Positions 42,143 to 53,790 are shown, counted from the first letter of the stretch. The stretch: 64,000 nt of DNA from Pseudomonas sp. JQ170C (GCF_035581345.1 NZ_CP141608.1:1010001-1074000), one strand, 5' to 3'. Made by a program: numbers and translations. Notes: generated by a model from the sequence alone, not told the origin.

Positions 42143-42208
42143 GAGACTCATGGAGACAAAAAACCGGCTCAATGGCCGGTTTTCTTGGGTTCCAGAGACT
42201 CATGGAGA
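42143..42208. repeat. 14-bp direct repeat near the right end
   Basis: gagactcatggaga occurs at 42143-42156 and 42195-42208, on both sides of the terminator and between the integrase gene and the core site. Part of it (gagactc) is shared with the att core. It may be an extra protein binding site for recombination. Confidence 0.55.
42158..42183 (-). terminator. Element-borne terminator downstream of tRNA-Leu
   Basis: A 9-bp stem AAAACCGGC / GCCGGTTTT with a six-base loop ends on the minus strand with six T. It is 44 bases past the tRNA 3' end and takes the place of the native terminator now at 16751-16780. Confidence 0.8.
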
Positions 42209-42224
42209 ACTCTGGAGATTTGGA

Positions 42225-42249
42225 TTTGGTGCCCCGAGGGAGACTCGAA
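42225..42249. repeat. Right attachment site within tRNA-Leu 3' end
   Basis: tttggtgccccgagggagac plus tcgaa matches the left copy at 16786-16809 except for one extra C. It includes the T-arm and CCA end of the tRNA gene, the usual target of this integrase class. Confidence 0.9.
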
Positions 42250-42311
42250 CTCCCACTCCTTTCGAAAACGGATTTTGAATCCGCCGCGTCTACCAATTCC
42301 GCCATCAGGGC
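42227..42311 (-). tRNA. tRNA-Leu (anticodon CAA)
   Basis: The 85-base gene begins GCCCTGATGGCGGAATTGGT, has an anticodon stem-loop GCGGA-TTCAAAA-TCCGT (anticodon CAA, codon UUG), a long variable arm as expected for tRNA-Leu, T-loop GTTCGAG and an encoded CCA. Acceptor stem GCCCTGA pairs with TCGGGGC. It serves as the integration site and stays intact because the element restores the 3' end. Confidence 0.96.
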
Positions 42312-42323
42312 TTGTGGCGGCGG

Positions 42324-42352
42324 AGTATAAAGAGGTGCCTACCGTTGGTCAA
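42324..42352 (-). promoter_or_regulatory. Promoter of tRNA-Leu
   Basis: On the minus strand TTGACC (42352-42347) and TATACT (42329-42324) are 17 bases apart and end 12 bases before the tRNA. Confidence 0.85.
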
Positions 42353-42419
42353 TCAGGTTTCATAGTCAATTTTCGTCTTTTCGGCTAAACTTTGCGGCCC
42401 TGTCGAACCGAACACCATC

Positions 42420-44599
<2,180 letters not shown>

Positions 44600-44645
44600 T
44601 GTTTTGTCGATCCCTAACAAGTACTGAATGCAACTGGAGTGCTAA

Positions 44646-44987
44646 ATGAGCTTTCTGATCCCCGCCGCTTACGCGGACGCCGCTGCCCCAGCCGCTGCCG
44701 CCGGCCCTGCCGGTACTGGCTTCGAGTGGATTTTCCTGGTCGGTTTCCTGGTCATCTTCTATCTGATGATCTGGCGCCCACAGGCCAAACGCGCCAAAGA
44801 GCAGAAAAACCTGCTGAGCAACCTGCAAAAGGGTGACGAAGTTGTCACCAACGGCGGCATCGCCGGCAAGATCGTAAAAGTGGCCGACGACTTCGTGGTA
44901 CTGGAAGTATCCGACAACGTTGAACTGAAGTTCCAGAAGGGCGCCGTTGCCGCGACCCTGCCTAAAGGGACGCTCAAAGCGATCTAA
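44646..44987 (+). CDS. yajC: Sec translocase accessory protein YajC
   Basis: The 113-residue protein has one inner membrane helix (WIFLVGFLVIFYLMIW, about 29-44) and the YajC pattern RPQAKRAKEQKNLLSNLQKG then GDEVVTNGGIAGKI. It forms a complex with SecD and SecF, encoded next. Confidence 0.96.
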   Translation: MSFLIPAAYADAAAPAAAAGPAGTGFEWIFLVGFLVIFYLMIWRPQAKRAKEQKNLLSNLQKGDEVVTNGGIAGKIVKVADDFVVLEVSDNVELKFQKGAVAATLPKGTLKAI

Positions 44988-45010
44988 GTTTCAGTTTTTT
45001 ACCAATCGAC

Positions 45011-45029
45011 GGGGCGCGCAAGGCGCCCC
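45011..45029 (+). other. Hairpin between yajC and secD
   Basis: GGGGCGC-GCAAG-GCGCCCC forms a 7-bp GC stem with no T run, 21 bases before secD. It is more likely to affect translation or RNA decay than to end transcription. Confidence 0.55.
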
Positions 45030-45050
45030 GCGTCTTGAACGGGCGGCGTG

Positions 45051-46916
45051 ATGCTGAACAAATACCCTCTGTGGAAATACCTATTGATCGTGGCGGTACT
45101 GGCGATCGGTTTTATTTATTCCGCTCCCAACCTTTACCCTGATGATCCGGCCGTTCAGGTCAGTGGTGCCAGCACGGCGCTGCAGGTCACTCAGGCGGAT
45201 CTGGATCGCGCGAGCAAGGCGCTCGTCGAAGCCGGTATCCAGGTCAAGGCTGCAAGCCTGGGCGAAAAGGGCAAGGGTGCATTGCTGCGCCTGACCAAGC
45301 AGGAAGACCAACTGCCAGCCAAGGATGTCGTACGCAAGGCACTGGGTGATGACTACGTTGTAGCGTTGAACCTGGCCCCGACTACCCCGCAATGGCTGCG
45401 CAACCTGGGCGCAAGCCCGATGAAGCTGGGTCTGGACCTTTCCGGTGGTGTGCACTTCCTGCTGGAAGTGGACATGGACAAGGCCATGTCGGCCCGCCTG
45501 AAAGTCTACGAAGGCGAAGTCAAAAGCCTGTTGCGTAAAGAGCGTGTGCGCTATCGCAGCCTGCCGCAGCAAGATGGCGACATTCAGTTGGGCTTCTCCG
45601 ATGAAGCCTCCCGCGAGCAGGCTCGCAGCCTGATCCGCAAGAATTTCAACGATTTCGAGCTGACCACCACCGAGCGTAATGGCCTGTCGGTGCTGCGTCT
45701 GGCGATTACCCCGGCCAAGGTCGCGGAAATCCGCGAATACTCGATCAAGCAGAACTTGACCACGGTCCGTAACCGGGTCAACGAGCTGGGCGTTGCCGAG
45801 CCGCTGGTACAGCGCCAGGGTGCCAACCGCATCGTGGTGGAGCTGCCAGGCGTGCAGGACACTGCCGAAGCCAAGCGTATCCTGGGTAAAACCGCCAACC
45901 TGGAGTTCCGTCTGGGTGCCGAGCCGGGCGCTTCCAAAGCCACCACCGAAACCTTCGAGTTCCGTGAGGGCGGTCGTTCGGCCGCTGTCGAGCGTGGCCT
46001 GATCATCACCGGTGACCAGGTTACCGACGCCCAGGCCAGCTTTGACGAGCAGGGTCGCCCGCAGGTGAACATCCGTCTGGATGGCCATGGCGGCGAACTG
46101 ATGAGCCGCGCAACCCGCAGCAACGTCGGTCGCAGCATGGCGGTGATCTTCATCGAGCAGCGCCCGACCACTCGTTACGTGAAGCAGATGGTCGATGGTG
46201 TCGAGAAAGACGTCGCCGTCCAGACCTTCACCGAAGAGAAGCGCATCATCAGCCTGGCAACCATCCAGTCGCCACTGGGCAGCCAGTTCCGCATCACCGG
46301 CCTGAACGGCCAGGGTGAGTCCTCGGAACTGGCCCTGCTGCTGCGTGCCGGTGGCCTGGCTGCACCGATGTACTTCGCTGAAGAACGCACCATCGGCCCA
46401 AGCCTGGGTGCCGACAACATCACCAAGGGTATCGATGCATCCCTGTGGGGCATGTTGTTCGTCTCGCTGTTCATCATGGCCATCTACCGCTTCTTCGGCC
46501 TGATCGCCACCATTGCCCTGGCCGGTAACATGGTCATGCTGCTGGCGCTGATGTCGCTGCTGGGTGCAACCCTGACCCTGCCGGGTATTGCCGGTATCGT
46601 CCTGACCATGGGTATGGCGGTCGACGCCAACGTGCTGATCTTCTCGCGGATCCGCGAAGAGCTGGCCAATGGCATGTCTGTGCAGCGCGCTATCCACGAA
46701 GGCTTCAACCGTGCCTACACCGCGATTGTCGACGCCAACCTGACCACCCTGTTGGTGGGCGGCATCCTGTTCGCCATGGGTACCGGTCCGGTCAAGGGCT
46801 TCGCAGTTACCATGTCCCTCGGGATTTTCACCTCGATGTTCACGGCCGTCATGGTTACCCGCGCAATGGTCAACCTGACCTGCGGTGGGCGTGATATCAA
46901 GAAGCTGTGGGTTTAA
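45051..46916 (+). CDS. secD: Protein translocase subunit SecD
   Basis: SecD uses the proton gradient with SecF to pull proteins out of the SecYEG channel. The 621-residue protein has the first helix near KYLLIVAVLAIGFIYSA, a large periplasmic part, the GLDLSGGVHFLLEVD motif, and five C-terminal helices with GMAVDANVLIFSRIREE. ATG 45051 is preferred to GTG 45048. Confidence 0.97.
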   Translation: MLNKYPLWKYLLIVAVLAIGFIYSAPNLYPDDPAVQVSGASTALQVTQADLDRASKALVEAGIQVKAASLGEKGKGALLRLTKQEDQLPAKDVVRKALGDDYVVALNLAPTTPQWLRNLGASPMKLGLDLSGGVHFLLEVDMDKAMSARLKVYEGEVKSLLRKERVRYRSLPQQDGDIQLGFSDEASREQARSLIRKNFNDFELTTTERNGLSVLRLAITPAKVAEIREYSIKQNLTTVRNRVNELGVAEPLVQRQGANRIVVELPGVQDTAEAKRILGKTANLEFRLGAEPGASKATTETFEFREGGRSAAVERGLIITGDQVTDAQASFDEQGRPQVNIRLDGHGGELMSRATRSNVGRSMAVIFIEQRPTTRYVKQMVDGVEKDVAVQTFTEEKRIISLATIQSPLGSQFRITGLNGQGESSELALLLRAGGLAAPMYFAEERTIGPSLGADNITKGIDASLWGMLFVSLFIMAIYRFFGLIATIALAGNMVMLLALMSLLGATLTLPGIAGIVLTMGMAVDANVLIFSRIREELANGMSVQRAIHEGFNRAYTAIVDANLTTLLVGGILFAMGTGPVKGFAVTMSLGIFTSMFTAVMVTRAMVNLTCGGRDIKKLWV

Positions 46917-46925
46917 GGGGCTGCC

Positions 46926-47837
46926 ATGTTACGAACCATTAACTTCATGGGTGTGCGCAACCTTGCGTTCGGCATCACCCTGCTTCTTACCGTACTGGCG
47001 CTGTTCAGCTGGTTCTATAAGGGGCTCAACTTCGGCCTGGACTTCACCGGCGGTACGCTCATCGAGCTGACCTACGAGCGTCCGGCCAACCTCGGCCAGG
47101 TGCGTGAGGAGCTGGTCAAGGCCGGCTTCCAGGACGCCGTGGTGCAGAGCTTCGGCGCGACCACCGACTTGCTGGTGCGTATGCCTGGCGATGATCCGAT
47201 GCTGGGCAACCGCGTCTCCGAGGCCCTGCAGAAGATCAGCACCGACAACCCGGCCGTGGTCAAGCGCGTCGAGTTCGTAGGACCGCAGGTCGGTGAGGAG
47301 CTGCGTGACCAGGGTGGCCTGGGTATGTTGCTGGCCCTGGGCGGCATCATGCTGTACCTGGCCTTCCGCTTTCAGTGGAAGTTCGCCTTGGGGGCGATTC
47401 TCTCGCTGGTCCACGACGTGGTCGTGACCCTGGGTATCCTGTCGTTCTTCCAGATCACCTTCGACCTGACGGTGCTGGCGGCGGTGCTGGCGATCATCGG
47501 CTACTCGCTCAACGACACCATCGTTGTGTTCGACCGGGTACGTGAGAACTTCCGGGTACTGCGCAAGGCGTCGCTTATCGAGAACATCAACATCTCGACC
47601 ACTCAGACCCTGCTGCGTACCGTGGCCACGTCGGTATCGACCTTGCTGGCCATCGCTGCGCTGTTGTTCTTCGGTGGCGATAACCTGTGGGGCTTCTCGC
47701 TGGCGCTGTTTATCGGTGTCATGGCGGGTACCTACTCGTCGATCTACATCGCCAACGTAGTGCTGATCTGGCTGAACCTGAGCAGCGAAGACCTGATTCC
47801 ACCGGTCAAGGCAGAGGGTGTGGACGACCGTCCGTAA
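46926..47837 (+). CDS. secF: Protein translocase subunit SecF
   Basis: The 303-residue protein has six helices, the DFTGGTLIELTYE motif (GxDFTGG) and GYSLNDTIVVFDRVREN. It begins nine bases after secD and ends before a strong terminator, closing the queA-tgt-yajC-secD-secF group. Confidence 0.97.
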   Translation: MLRTINFMGVRNLAFGITLLLTVLALFSWFYKGLNFGLDFTGGTLIELTYERPANLGQVREELVKAGFQDAVVQSFGATTDLLVRMPGDDPMLGNRVSEALQKISTDNPAVVKRVEFVGPQVGEELRDQGGLGMLLALGGIMLYLAFRFQWKFALGAILSLVHDVVVTLGILSFFQITFDLTVLAAVLAIIGYSLNDTIVVFDRVRENFRVLRKASLIENINISTTQTLLRTVATSVSTLLAIAALLFFGGDNLWGFSLALFIGVMAGTYSSIYIANVVLIWLNLSSEDLIPPVKAEGVDDRP

Positions 47838-47867
47838 GGACTTTTCCCACGCTGTGTGTCGTAGAAG

Positions 47868-47899
47868 AAGGCGCGAGTATTGAACTCGCGCCTTTTTTT
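47868..47899 (+). terminator. Terminator after secF
   Basis: An 11-bp stem AAGGCGCGAGT / ACTCGCGCCTT with loop ATTGA is followed by TTTTT. Confidence 0.92.
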
Positions 47900-47957
47900 A
47901 TGCTCCAAGGCAGGGAGAAGGCGGGCAATGTTCCGCAGGTACGATCAGGAGGTTCAC

Positions 47958-48506
47958 GTGAACAAGTCAATGCTGGTGGGTGCGGTTCTGGGTGCTGTCG
48001 GTGTTACCGCCGGAGGTGCTGTGGCCACCTACAGCCTGGTCAAGAGCGGGCCGGAGTACGCCGAGGTTCTGGCGGTGCAGCCGGTCAAGCAGACCGTCAA
48101 GACGCCACGCGAAGTCTGCAAGGATGTCACTGTCACGCGTCAGGCACCGGTGAAGGATCAGCATCAGATTGCCGGTACTGTGCTAGGTGCAGTGGCAGGT
48201 GGCCTGCTGGGTAACCAGATCGGTGGCGGCACCGGCAAGAAGATTGCTACGGTGGCCGGTGCGGTCGGTGGTGGCTATGCCGGTAACAAGGTGCAGGAAG
48301 GCATGCAGGAGCGTGATACTTACACGACCACTCAGACCCGCTGCAACACGGTCAACGACCTGAGCGAGAAGGTGGTGGGTTATGACGTGAAGTATTCGAT
48401 CGGTGACAAGGTTGGTCAGGTTCGCATGGATCGTGACCCGGGTTCGCAGATCCCGTTGGATAAAGAGGGCAAGCTGGTGTTGAGCCAGGCGCCGACGGAA
48501 CAGTAA
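47958..48506 (+). CDS. Glycine-zipper 2TM outer membrane-type protein
   Basis: The 182-residue protein from GTG 47958 (AGGAGG five bases upstream) has an N-terminal helix (MLVGAVLGAVGVTAGGAVAT) and a glycine zipper AGTVLGAVAGGLLGNQIGGG then AGAVGGGYAGNKVQE, as in the Rickettsia 17-kDa surface antigen family. Members sit in or on the envelope; function is not known. It is flanked by terminators, so it is a single-gene unit. Confidence 0.85.
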   Translation: MNKSMLVGAVLGAVGVTAGGAVATYSLVKSGPEYAEVLAVQPVKQTVKTPREVCKDVTVTRQAPVKDQHQIAGTVLGAVAGGLLGNQIGGGTGKKIATVAGAVGGGYAGNKVQEGMQERDTYTTTQTRCNTVNDLSEKVVGYDVKYSIGDKVGQVRMDRDPGSQIPLDKEGKLVLSQAPTEQ

Positions 48507-48530
48507 TCGCCCTCTCTAGGCGCAACCCAT

Positions 48531-48560
48531 AAAAAAAGCACCCCGAAGGGTGCTTTTTTT
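48531..48560. terminator. Bidirectional terminator
   Basis: AAAAAAAGCACCC-CGAA-GGGTGCTTTTTTT forms a perfect 13-bp arm pair that ends both the glycine-zipper gene and the convergent suhB. Confidence 0.93.
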
Positions 48561-48575
48561 GTGCCCGATCGACGC

Positions 48576-49394
48576 TTAACGCTTGATCGAGGCAGGCAGG
48601 TGCGGCTGGATAGCAGTCAGTACGGCCTTGAAGCACTTGGTGTTGCCGGCAACGATGTGGCCCTTCTCGAGGAAGTCGTGACCACCGGTGAAGTCGCTCA
48701 CCAGGCCGCCTGCTTCCTGAATCAGCAGGGCGCCTGCAGCCATGTCCCATTCCGACAGGCCCGATTCCCAGAAGGCATCGAAACGACCGGCGGCAACATA
48801 AGCCAGGTCCAGGCTGGCAGCGCCGGCGCGACGGATGCCGGCGGTCTGGCCAACCAGGGCGCGGAACATGCCCAGGTAGTTGTCCAGGTCAGCCATCTGG
48901 TTGTCACGGAATGGGAAACCGGTACCCAGCAGAGCGCCTTCCAGGCTGGTGCGAGGGCTGACGCGCAGGCGGCGGCCGTTCAGCTGGGCGCCACGGCCAC
49001 GGCTGGCGGTGAATTCTTCCTGGCGGACAGGGTCCAACACCACGGCGTGCTCAAGGCGGCCACGGTATTTGCAGGCAATGCTGACAGCGAAGTGCGGAAC
49101 GCCACGCAGGAAGTTGGTGGTGCCGTCCAGTGGGTCGATGATCCACAGGTAGTCCTTGCCTTCTTCGCCGCTGCCGGCGTGCAGGCCGGTCTCTTCGCCA
49201 TAGATGGAGTGGTTCGGGTAGGCCTTGCGCAGAGCGTTGATGATGCTTTGCTCGGCAACACGGTCGACTTCGGACACATAATCCTTGGCGTCTTTTTCAT
49301 CAACCTTGATGCTATCCAGGCGCTCGATGGAGCGGAAAATCAGTTCACTGGCGCTGCGGGCGGCGCGCAGCGCGATATTCAGCATGGGCTGCAT
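48576..49394 (-). CDS. suhB: Inositol-1-monophosphatase family protein SuhB
   Basis: The 272-residue protein (ATG 49394) has the metal-binding motifs IYGEETG, IIDPLDGTTNFLRGVP and LSEWDMAAGALLIQEAGG. It hydrolyses inositol phosphates; in Gammaproteobacteria SuhB also joins rRNA antitermination complexes. It is divergent from trmJ, with a 145-base shared promoter region. A longer upstream reading frame lacks similarity. Confidence 0.96.
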   Translation of the reverse strand: MQPMLNIALRAARSASELIFRSIERLDSIKVDEKDAKDYVSEVDRVAEQSIINALRKAYPNHSIYGEETGLHAGSGEEGKDYLWIIDPLDGTTNFLRGVPHFAVSIACKYRGRLEHAVVLDPVRQEEFTASRGRGAQLNGRRLRVSPRTSLEGALLGTGFPFRDNQMADLDNYLGMFRALVGQTAGIRRAGAASLDLAYVAAGRFDAFWESGLSEWDMAAGALLIQEAGGLVSDFTGGHDFLEKGHIVAGNTKCFKAVLTAIQPHLPASIKR

Positions 49395-49539
49395 GGACGT
49401 TTCACCTGGGTCGTTAAAGAAAGCCGAACATTCTAGCAGAAAACTTCGCGCGAAGAAGTGTGTCATTTGCTTTCGTAGCGTAATGTTGGTCGGTTCTGTA
49501 AGATTTGCCCCCTTATTTCCATGTCTGTGAGCACTCGCC

Positions 49540-50313
49540 TTGCTGCAAAATATTCGTGTTGTTCTGGTCAATACCAGCCACCCCGGCAATATCGGCGGCG
49601 CTGCGCGTGCCATGAAAAACATGGGCTTGTCGCGCCTGGTGCTGGTCGATCCGCTGGATTTCCCCTCCCATGAGGCCGATGCCCGCGCCTCCGGTGCCGA
49701 TGATGTGCTCGCCGGGGCGCAAGTGGTCGCGACCCTCGAAGAGGCGTTGGCCGGCTGCAATCTGGTGCTCGGCACCAGTGCCCGCGATCGGCGTATCCCC
49801 TGGCCGTTGGTCGATCCGCGCGAATGCGGCAGCAAAACCATCGAGCATGCGGCTCAGGGGCAGGAGATTGCCCTGGTTTTCGGTCGTGAATATGCCGGCC
49901 TGACCAACGAAGAGCTGCAGCGCTGTCATTTTCATGTGCATATCCCTTCCAATCCTGATTTCAGCTCGCTGAACCTGGCGGCGGCCGTGCAGGTACTGGC
50001 CTATGAAGTGCGCATGGCCTGGCTGGCGGCTGAAGGCCAGCCGTCGAAGGTGGAGAAATTCGAAGTGACGTCAGTGCGCAGCAGCGAGCTGGCGACCATG
50101 GATGAAATGGAGCTGTTCTATGAGCACCTGGAGAAGACCCTGGTGGACATCGGCTTCCTTGACCCGGAAAAGCCCAAGCACCTGATGCCGCGCTTGCGTC
50201 GTCTGTATGGGCGCAGTTCGGTCAATCGTTCGGAAATGAGTATTTTGCGCGGCATTCTCACCGAGACCCAGAAAGTGGCCCGGGGCGAGCCGCATAAACG
50301 CAAGGATCAATAG
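49540..50313 (+). CDS. trmJ: tRNA (cytidine/uridine-2'-O-)-methyltransferase TrmJ
   Basis: The 257-residue SPOUT methyltransferase acts on position 32 of tRNA. It shows VVLVNTSHPGNIGGAARAMK, ALVFGREYAGLTNEE and SLNLAAAVQVLAYE. The start is TTG 49540; a stop codon four codons upstream leaves no better choice, and there is no strong ribosome site, so expression may be low. It sits just before cysE, the usual neighbour in Pseudomonas. Confidence 0.95.
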   Translation: MLQNIRVVLVNTSHPGNIGGAARAMKNMGLSRLVLVDPLDFPSHEADARASGADDVLAGAQVVATLEEALAGCNLVLGTSARDRRIPWPLVDPRECGSKTIEHAAQGQEIALVFGREYAGLTNEELQRCHFHVHIPSNPDFSSLNLAAAVQVLAYEVRMAWLAAEGQPSKVEKFEVTSVRSSELATMDEMELFYEHLEKTLVDIGFLDPEKPKHLMPRLRRLYGRSSVNRSEMSILRGILTETQKVARGEPHKRKDQ

Positions 50314-51096
50314 ATGTTCGAGCGTCTGCGTGAAGATATCCAGAGCGTTTTCCACCGTGACCCGGCGGCGCGCAATGCCTTTGAGGTCCTGACCTGCTAC
50401 CCGGGCATGCATGCGATCTGGCTGCATCGGGCGGCGCATGCGCTATGGAAGCGTGACTGGAAATGGCTGGCGCGGCTGGTATCGAACTTCGGGCGCTGGA
50501 TGACCGGTATCGAGATTCATCCGGGTGCCAAGGTGGGGCGGCGCTTTTTCATCGACCACGGCATGGGAATTGTCATCGGTGAGACCGCCGAGATCGGTGA
50601 TGACGTCACGCTTTACCAGGGTGTAACCCTGGGCGGCACCAGCTGGAACAAAGGCAAGCGTCACCCGACCCTGGAAGACGGTGTCGTGGTCGGTGCTGGC
50701 GCCAAGGTGCTGGGCCCGTTCACCGTGGGTGCCGGGGCCAAGATAGGCTCCAATGCCGTGGTTACCAAGGCGGTGCCGGCAGGTGCTACTGCGGTGGGTA
50801 TCCCAGGGCGGATCATCGTCAAGACCGACGCCGAGGTCGAGGCCAAGCGCAAGGCAATGGCCGAGAAGATCGGATTTGATGCCTATGGTGTCAGCGAAGA
50901 CATGCCTGACCCGGTGGCACGCGCCATTGGTCAGTTGCTGGATCACCTGCAGGCGGTGGACGGGCGGCTGGAGGACATGTGCGGTGCGCTGAAGAACCTT
51001 GGCAGCGACTACTGCGCCAAGGAGCTGCCGGCCTTGCGTGAAGAGGACTTCGCCGAGGTCAAGGGCGAGTCGCGCAGCGACACGCCGACGCATTGA
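50314..51096 (+). CDS. cysE: Serine O-acetyltransferase
   Basis: CysE makes O-acetylserine, the precursor of cysteine. The 260-residue protein has the hexapeptide-repeat fold ([40 protein letters not shown]) and the active-site region [18 protein letters not shown]. It begins directly after trmJ and ends before a terminator. Placement before the isc operon links cysteine supply to iron-sulfur assembly. Confidence 0.96.
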   Translation: MFERLREDIQSVFHRDPAARNAFEVLTCYPGMHAIWLHRAAHALWKRDWKWLARLVSNFGRWMTGIEIHPGAKVGRRFFIDHGMGIVIGETAEIGDDVTLYQGVTLGGTSWNKGKRHPTLEDGVVVGAGAKVLGPFTVGAGAKIGSNAVVTKAVPAGATAVGIPGRIIVKTDAEVEAKRKAMAEKIGFDAYGVSEDMPDPVARAIGQLLDHLQAVDGRLEDMCGALKNLGSDYCAKELPALREEDFAEVKGESRSDTPTH

Positions 51097-51098
51097 CA

Positions 51099-51124
51099 GA
51101 AGGGCGTGCGCACACGCCCCTTCG
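51099..51124 (+). terminator. Hairpin terminator after cysE
   Basis: GGGCGTG-CGCA-CACGCCC forms a 7-bp stem soon after the stop and is followed by a short T-rich run (TTCGTTTG). Confidence 0.6.
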
Positions 51125-51177
51125 TTTGCTATCATTCCGCCGCCCTCCTGCGGCAAACCCGACTAAAGCACTAGGTC

Positions 51178-51215
51178 TTATAGTTGACTTAAACGCTCGG
51201 GAATAGCATACTCGC
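51178..51215 (+). promoter_or_regulatory. iscR promoter with IscR type 1 site
   Basis: TTGACT (51184-51189) and CATACT (51207-51212) are 17 bases apart. The sequence ATAGTTGACTTAAACGCTCG then GGAATAG resembles the known IscR type 1 operator of isc promoters, so IscR holding its 2Fe-2S cluster should repress the operon. Confidence 0.75.
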
Positions 51216-51248
51216 TCCCATTCCGTAACCCCGTGGTACCTACTAGCC

Positions 51249-51740
51249 ATGCGACTGACTACAAAAGGCCGATACGCCGTGACCGCCATGCTTGATCTGG
51301 CGTTGCACGCGCAGCATGGGCCGGTGTCTCTGGCCGACATTTCCGAGCGCCAAGGCATCTCCCTTTCTTATCTGGAGCAGCTGTTTGCAAAGCTGCGCCG
51401 CAGCAGTCTGGTTTCCAGCGTGCGCGGCCCTGGCGGCGGCTATCAGCTGTCGCGAAGCATGGAGAGCATTCAGGTCGCACAGGTCATCGATGCGGTTAAC
51501 GAATCGGTTGACGCAACACGCTGCCAGGGTCTGGGTGATTGCCACGCCGGCGACACCTGCCTTACCCACCACTTGTGGTGCGACCTGAGCCAGCAGATTC
51601 ACGAATTCCTCAGCGGTATCAGCCTGGCTGACCTTGTTACTCGCCGTGAGGTACAAGAAGTCGCCCAGCGCCAGGACCTGCGACGTATCGCAGGCCGGGC
51701 ACCGCAGCTGGACAAGATTGAGACGTCTGCCGTCGAATGA
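51249..51740 (+). CDS. iscR: Fe-S cluster assembly regulator IscR
   Basis: The 163-residue Rrf2-family protein has an N-terminal winged HTH ([40 protein letters not shown]) and the cluster ligands Cys92, Cys98, Cys104 and His107 in [18 protein letters not shown]. It senses Fe-S demand and represses the isc operon from the site upstream. Confidence 0.97.
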   Translation: MRLTTKGRYAVTAMLDLALHAQHGPVSLADISERQGISLSYLEQLFAKLRRSSLVSSVRGPGGGYQLSRSMESIQVAQVIDAVNESVDATRCQGLGDCHAGDTCLTHHLWCDLSQQIHEFLSGISLADLVTRREVQEVAQRQDLRRIAGRAPQLDKIETSAVE

Positions 51741-51782
51741 CCGTTTCGACGCGCGGCGCGACCGCCTGATAGGAGATATTCA

Positions 51783-52997
51783 ATGAAGTTGCCGATCTAC
51801 CTCGATTACTCCGCGACCACCCCGGTCGACCCACGCGTTGCCCAGAAGATGAGCGACTGCCTGCTGGTCGACGGGAACTTCGGTAACCCGGCGTCGCGCT
51901 CCCACGTCTTTGGCTGGAAAGCCGAAGAAGCGGTCGAGAACGCTCGCCGCCAGGTCGCTGACCTGGTCAATGCCGACCCGCGTGAAATTGTCTGGACCAG
52001 CGGTGCAACCGAGTCCGACAACCTGGCAATCAAGGGCGTTGCGCACTTCTACAGCACCAAGGGCAAGCACCTGATCACCTCCAAGATCGAGCACAAGGCT
52101 GTCCTGGACAGCACGCGCCAGCTGGAGCGTGAAGGCTTTGAAGTCACCTACATCGAGCCAGGCGCCGATGGCCTGATCACCCCGGCCATGATTGAAGCTG
52201 CCCTGCGTGACGACACCATCCTGGTGTCGATCATGCATGTGAACAACGAAATCGGCACCATCAACGACATCGCAGCCATCGGCGAACTGACCCGCGCTCG
52301 CGGCGTTATGTTCCACGTCGATGCTGCTCAGTCCACTGGCAAAGTCGAAATCGACCTGCAGAAGCTGAAAGTCGACCTGATGTCCTTCTCTGCACACAAA
52401 ACCTACGGCCCTAAAGGCATCGGCGCGCTGTACGTCAGCCGCAAGCCTCGCGTGCGCCTGGAAGCCACCATGCACGGCGGCGGTCACGAGCGCGGCATGC
52501 GTTCGGGCACCCTGGCAACCCACCAGATCGTCGGCATGGGTGAAGCGTTCGCCATCGCCAAAGAGCTGATGGCCAGCGAGAACGTTCGTATCAAGGCCCT
52601 GAGCGACCGCTTCTACCAGCAGGTCGAAGGCCTTGAAGAGCTGTACATCAACGGCAGCATGACCGCGCGCATTCCGCACAACCTGAACCTGAGCTTCAAC
52701 TACGTTGAAGGCGAATCGCTGATCATGGCCCTCAAGGACCTGGCAGTGTCGTCCGGTTCGGCGTGCACCTCGGCTTCGTTGGAGCCGTCCTATGTGCTGC
52801 GCGCCCTGGGCCGCAACGACGAGCTGGCTCACAGCTCGATCCGTTTTACCTTCGGTCGTTTCACCACCGAAGAAGAAATCGACTACGCCGCGCAGAAAGT
52901 TTGCGAGGCCGTGACCAAGCTGCGCGAGTTGTCGCCGCTGTGGGATATGTACAAAGACGGCGTCGACATCTCCAAGATCGAGTGGGCTGCGCACTAA
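51783..52997 (+). CDS. iscS: Cysteine desulfurase
   Basis: IscS takes sulfur from cysteine for Fe-S clusters and tRNA thiolation. The 404-residue protein has the PLP lysine in [11 protein letters not shown] (about 206) and the active cysteine loop [15 protein letters not shown] (about 328). Length equals that of E. coli. It is 42 bases after iscR. Confidence 0.98.
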   Translation: MKLPIYLDYSATTPVDPRVAQKMSDCLLVDGNFGNPASRSHVFGWKAEEAVENARRQVADLVNADPREIVWTSGATESDNLAIKGVAHFYSTKGKHLITSKIEHKAVLDSTRQLEREGFEVTYIEPGADGLITPAMIEAALRDDTILVSIMHVNNEIGTINDIAAIGELTRARGVMFHVDAAQSTGKVEIDLQKLKVDLMSFSAHKTYGPKGIGALYVSRKPRVRLEATMHGGGHERGMRSGTLATHQIVGMGEAFAIAKELMASENVRIKALSDRFYQQVEGLEELYINGSMTARIPHNLNLSFNYVEGESLIMALKDLAVSSGSACTSASLEPSYVLRALGRNDELAHSSIRFTFGRFTTEEEIDYAAQKVCEAVTKLRELSPLWDMYKDGVDISKIEWAAH

Positions 52998-53043
52998 GTA
53001 GTCGCCGGCAAGAGCGGCTCTCTGATGAGGAAGGAATTGCACC

Positions 53044-53430
53044 ATGGCATACAGTGAAAAGGTCATCGACCATTACGAAAACCCACGCAACGTCGGCAAG
53101 ATGAATGCCGAGGATCCGGATGTCGGAACCGGCATGGTCGGCGCTCCAGCGTGCGGCGACGTGATGCGCCTGCAGATCAAGGTCAACGAGCAGGGCGTCA
53201 TCGAAGACGCCAAGTTCAAGACCTACGGCTGTGGTTCGGCCATCGCCTCCAGCTCCCTGGCCACCGAGTGGATGAAGGGTAAGACTCTGGACGAAGCCGA
53301 AACCATCAAGAACACCCAGCTGGCCGAAGAACTGGCGTTGCCGCCCGTTAAAATTCACTGCTCGGTACTCGCCGAGGACGCCATCAAGGCGGCCGTACGC
53401 GATTACAAGCAGAAGAAAGGTTTGCTCTAA
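53044..53430 (+). CDS. iscU: Fe-S cluster scaffold IscU
   Basis: The 128-residue scaffold has cluster ligands Cys37 and Asp39 (APACGD), Cys63 (YGCGSA) and His105-Cys106 (KIHCS), and the LPPVK motif (99-103) recognised by HscA. All are conserved. Confidence 0.98.
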   Translation: MAYSEKVIDHYENPRNVGKMNAEDPDVGTGMVGAPACGDVMRLQIKVNEQGVIEDAKFKTYGCGSAIASSSLATEWMKGKTLDEAETIKNTQLAEELALPPVKIHCSVLAEDAIKAAVRDYKQKKGLL

Positions 53431-53458
53431 GTTCGCCTGTTGCAGGTAAGGAGTCTCG

Positions 53459-53782
53459 ATGGCTATCAGCATGACAGAAGCCGCCGCCAACCATGTGCGG
53501 CGCTCTCTCGACGGACGCGGCAAGGGTCTTGGCATTCGCCTGGGCGTTCGTACCACCGGCTGCTCGGGTCTGGCCTATGTGCTGGAGTTCGTTGATCAGC
53601 CAGACGCCGAAGACCAGGTTTTTGAAAGCCACGGCGAGAAAGTGATCATTGATCCAAAGAGCCTGGCCTACCTCGACGGTACCGAGCTCGATTTCGTCAA
53701 GGAAGGGTTGAACGAAGGCTTCAAGTTCAACAACCCCAACGTACGCGGTGAGTGTGGCTGCGGCGAAAGCTTCAACGTCTGA
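53459..53782 (+). CDS. iscA: A-type Fe-S carrier IscA
   Basis: The 107-residue protein has the three cysteines Cys35 (TTGCSG), Cys99 and Cys101 (ECGCGES), which bind iron or a cluster for transfer to target proteins. Confidence 0.98.
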   Translation: MAISMTEAAANHVRRSLDGRGKGLGIRLGVRTTGCSGLAYVLEFVDQPDAEDQVFESHGEKVIIDPKSLAYLDGTELDFVKEGLNEGFKFNNPNVRGECGCGESFNV

Positions 53783-53790
53783 GGCTGCGC

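Larger units (their letters stand above)
16786..42250. mobile_element. Integrated satellite/prophage-like element in tRNA-Leu
   Basis: The 25.4 kb element is bounded by a 24-25 base repeat of the tRNA-Leu 3' end (16786-16809 and 42225-42249), and has a tyrosine integrase gene next to the intact tRNA, plus matching arm-type repeats just inside each end. It carries AlpA regulators, primase- and helicase-like proteins, iterons, a block of podovirus DNA-ejection genes, a MobV-type relaxase and cargo. No terminase, portal, major capsid, tail tube, lysis endolysin or CI-type repressor is visible. An IS3 copy and an amber mutation show ageing at the left end. Confidence 0.92.

Noticed and set aside
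45081..46697. A 538-codon open frame on the minus strand
   Set aside because: It is antisense to secD.
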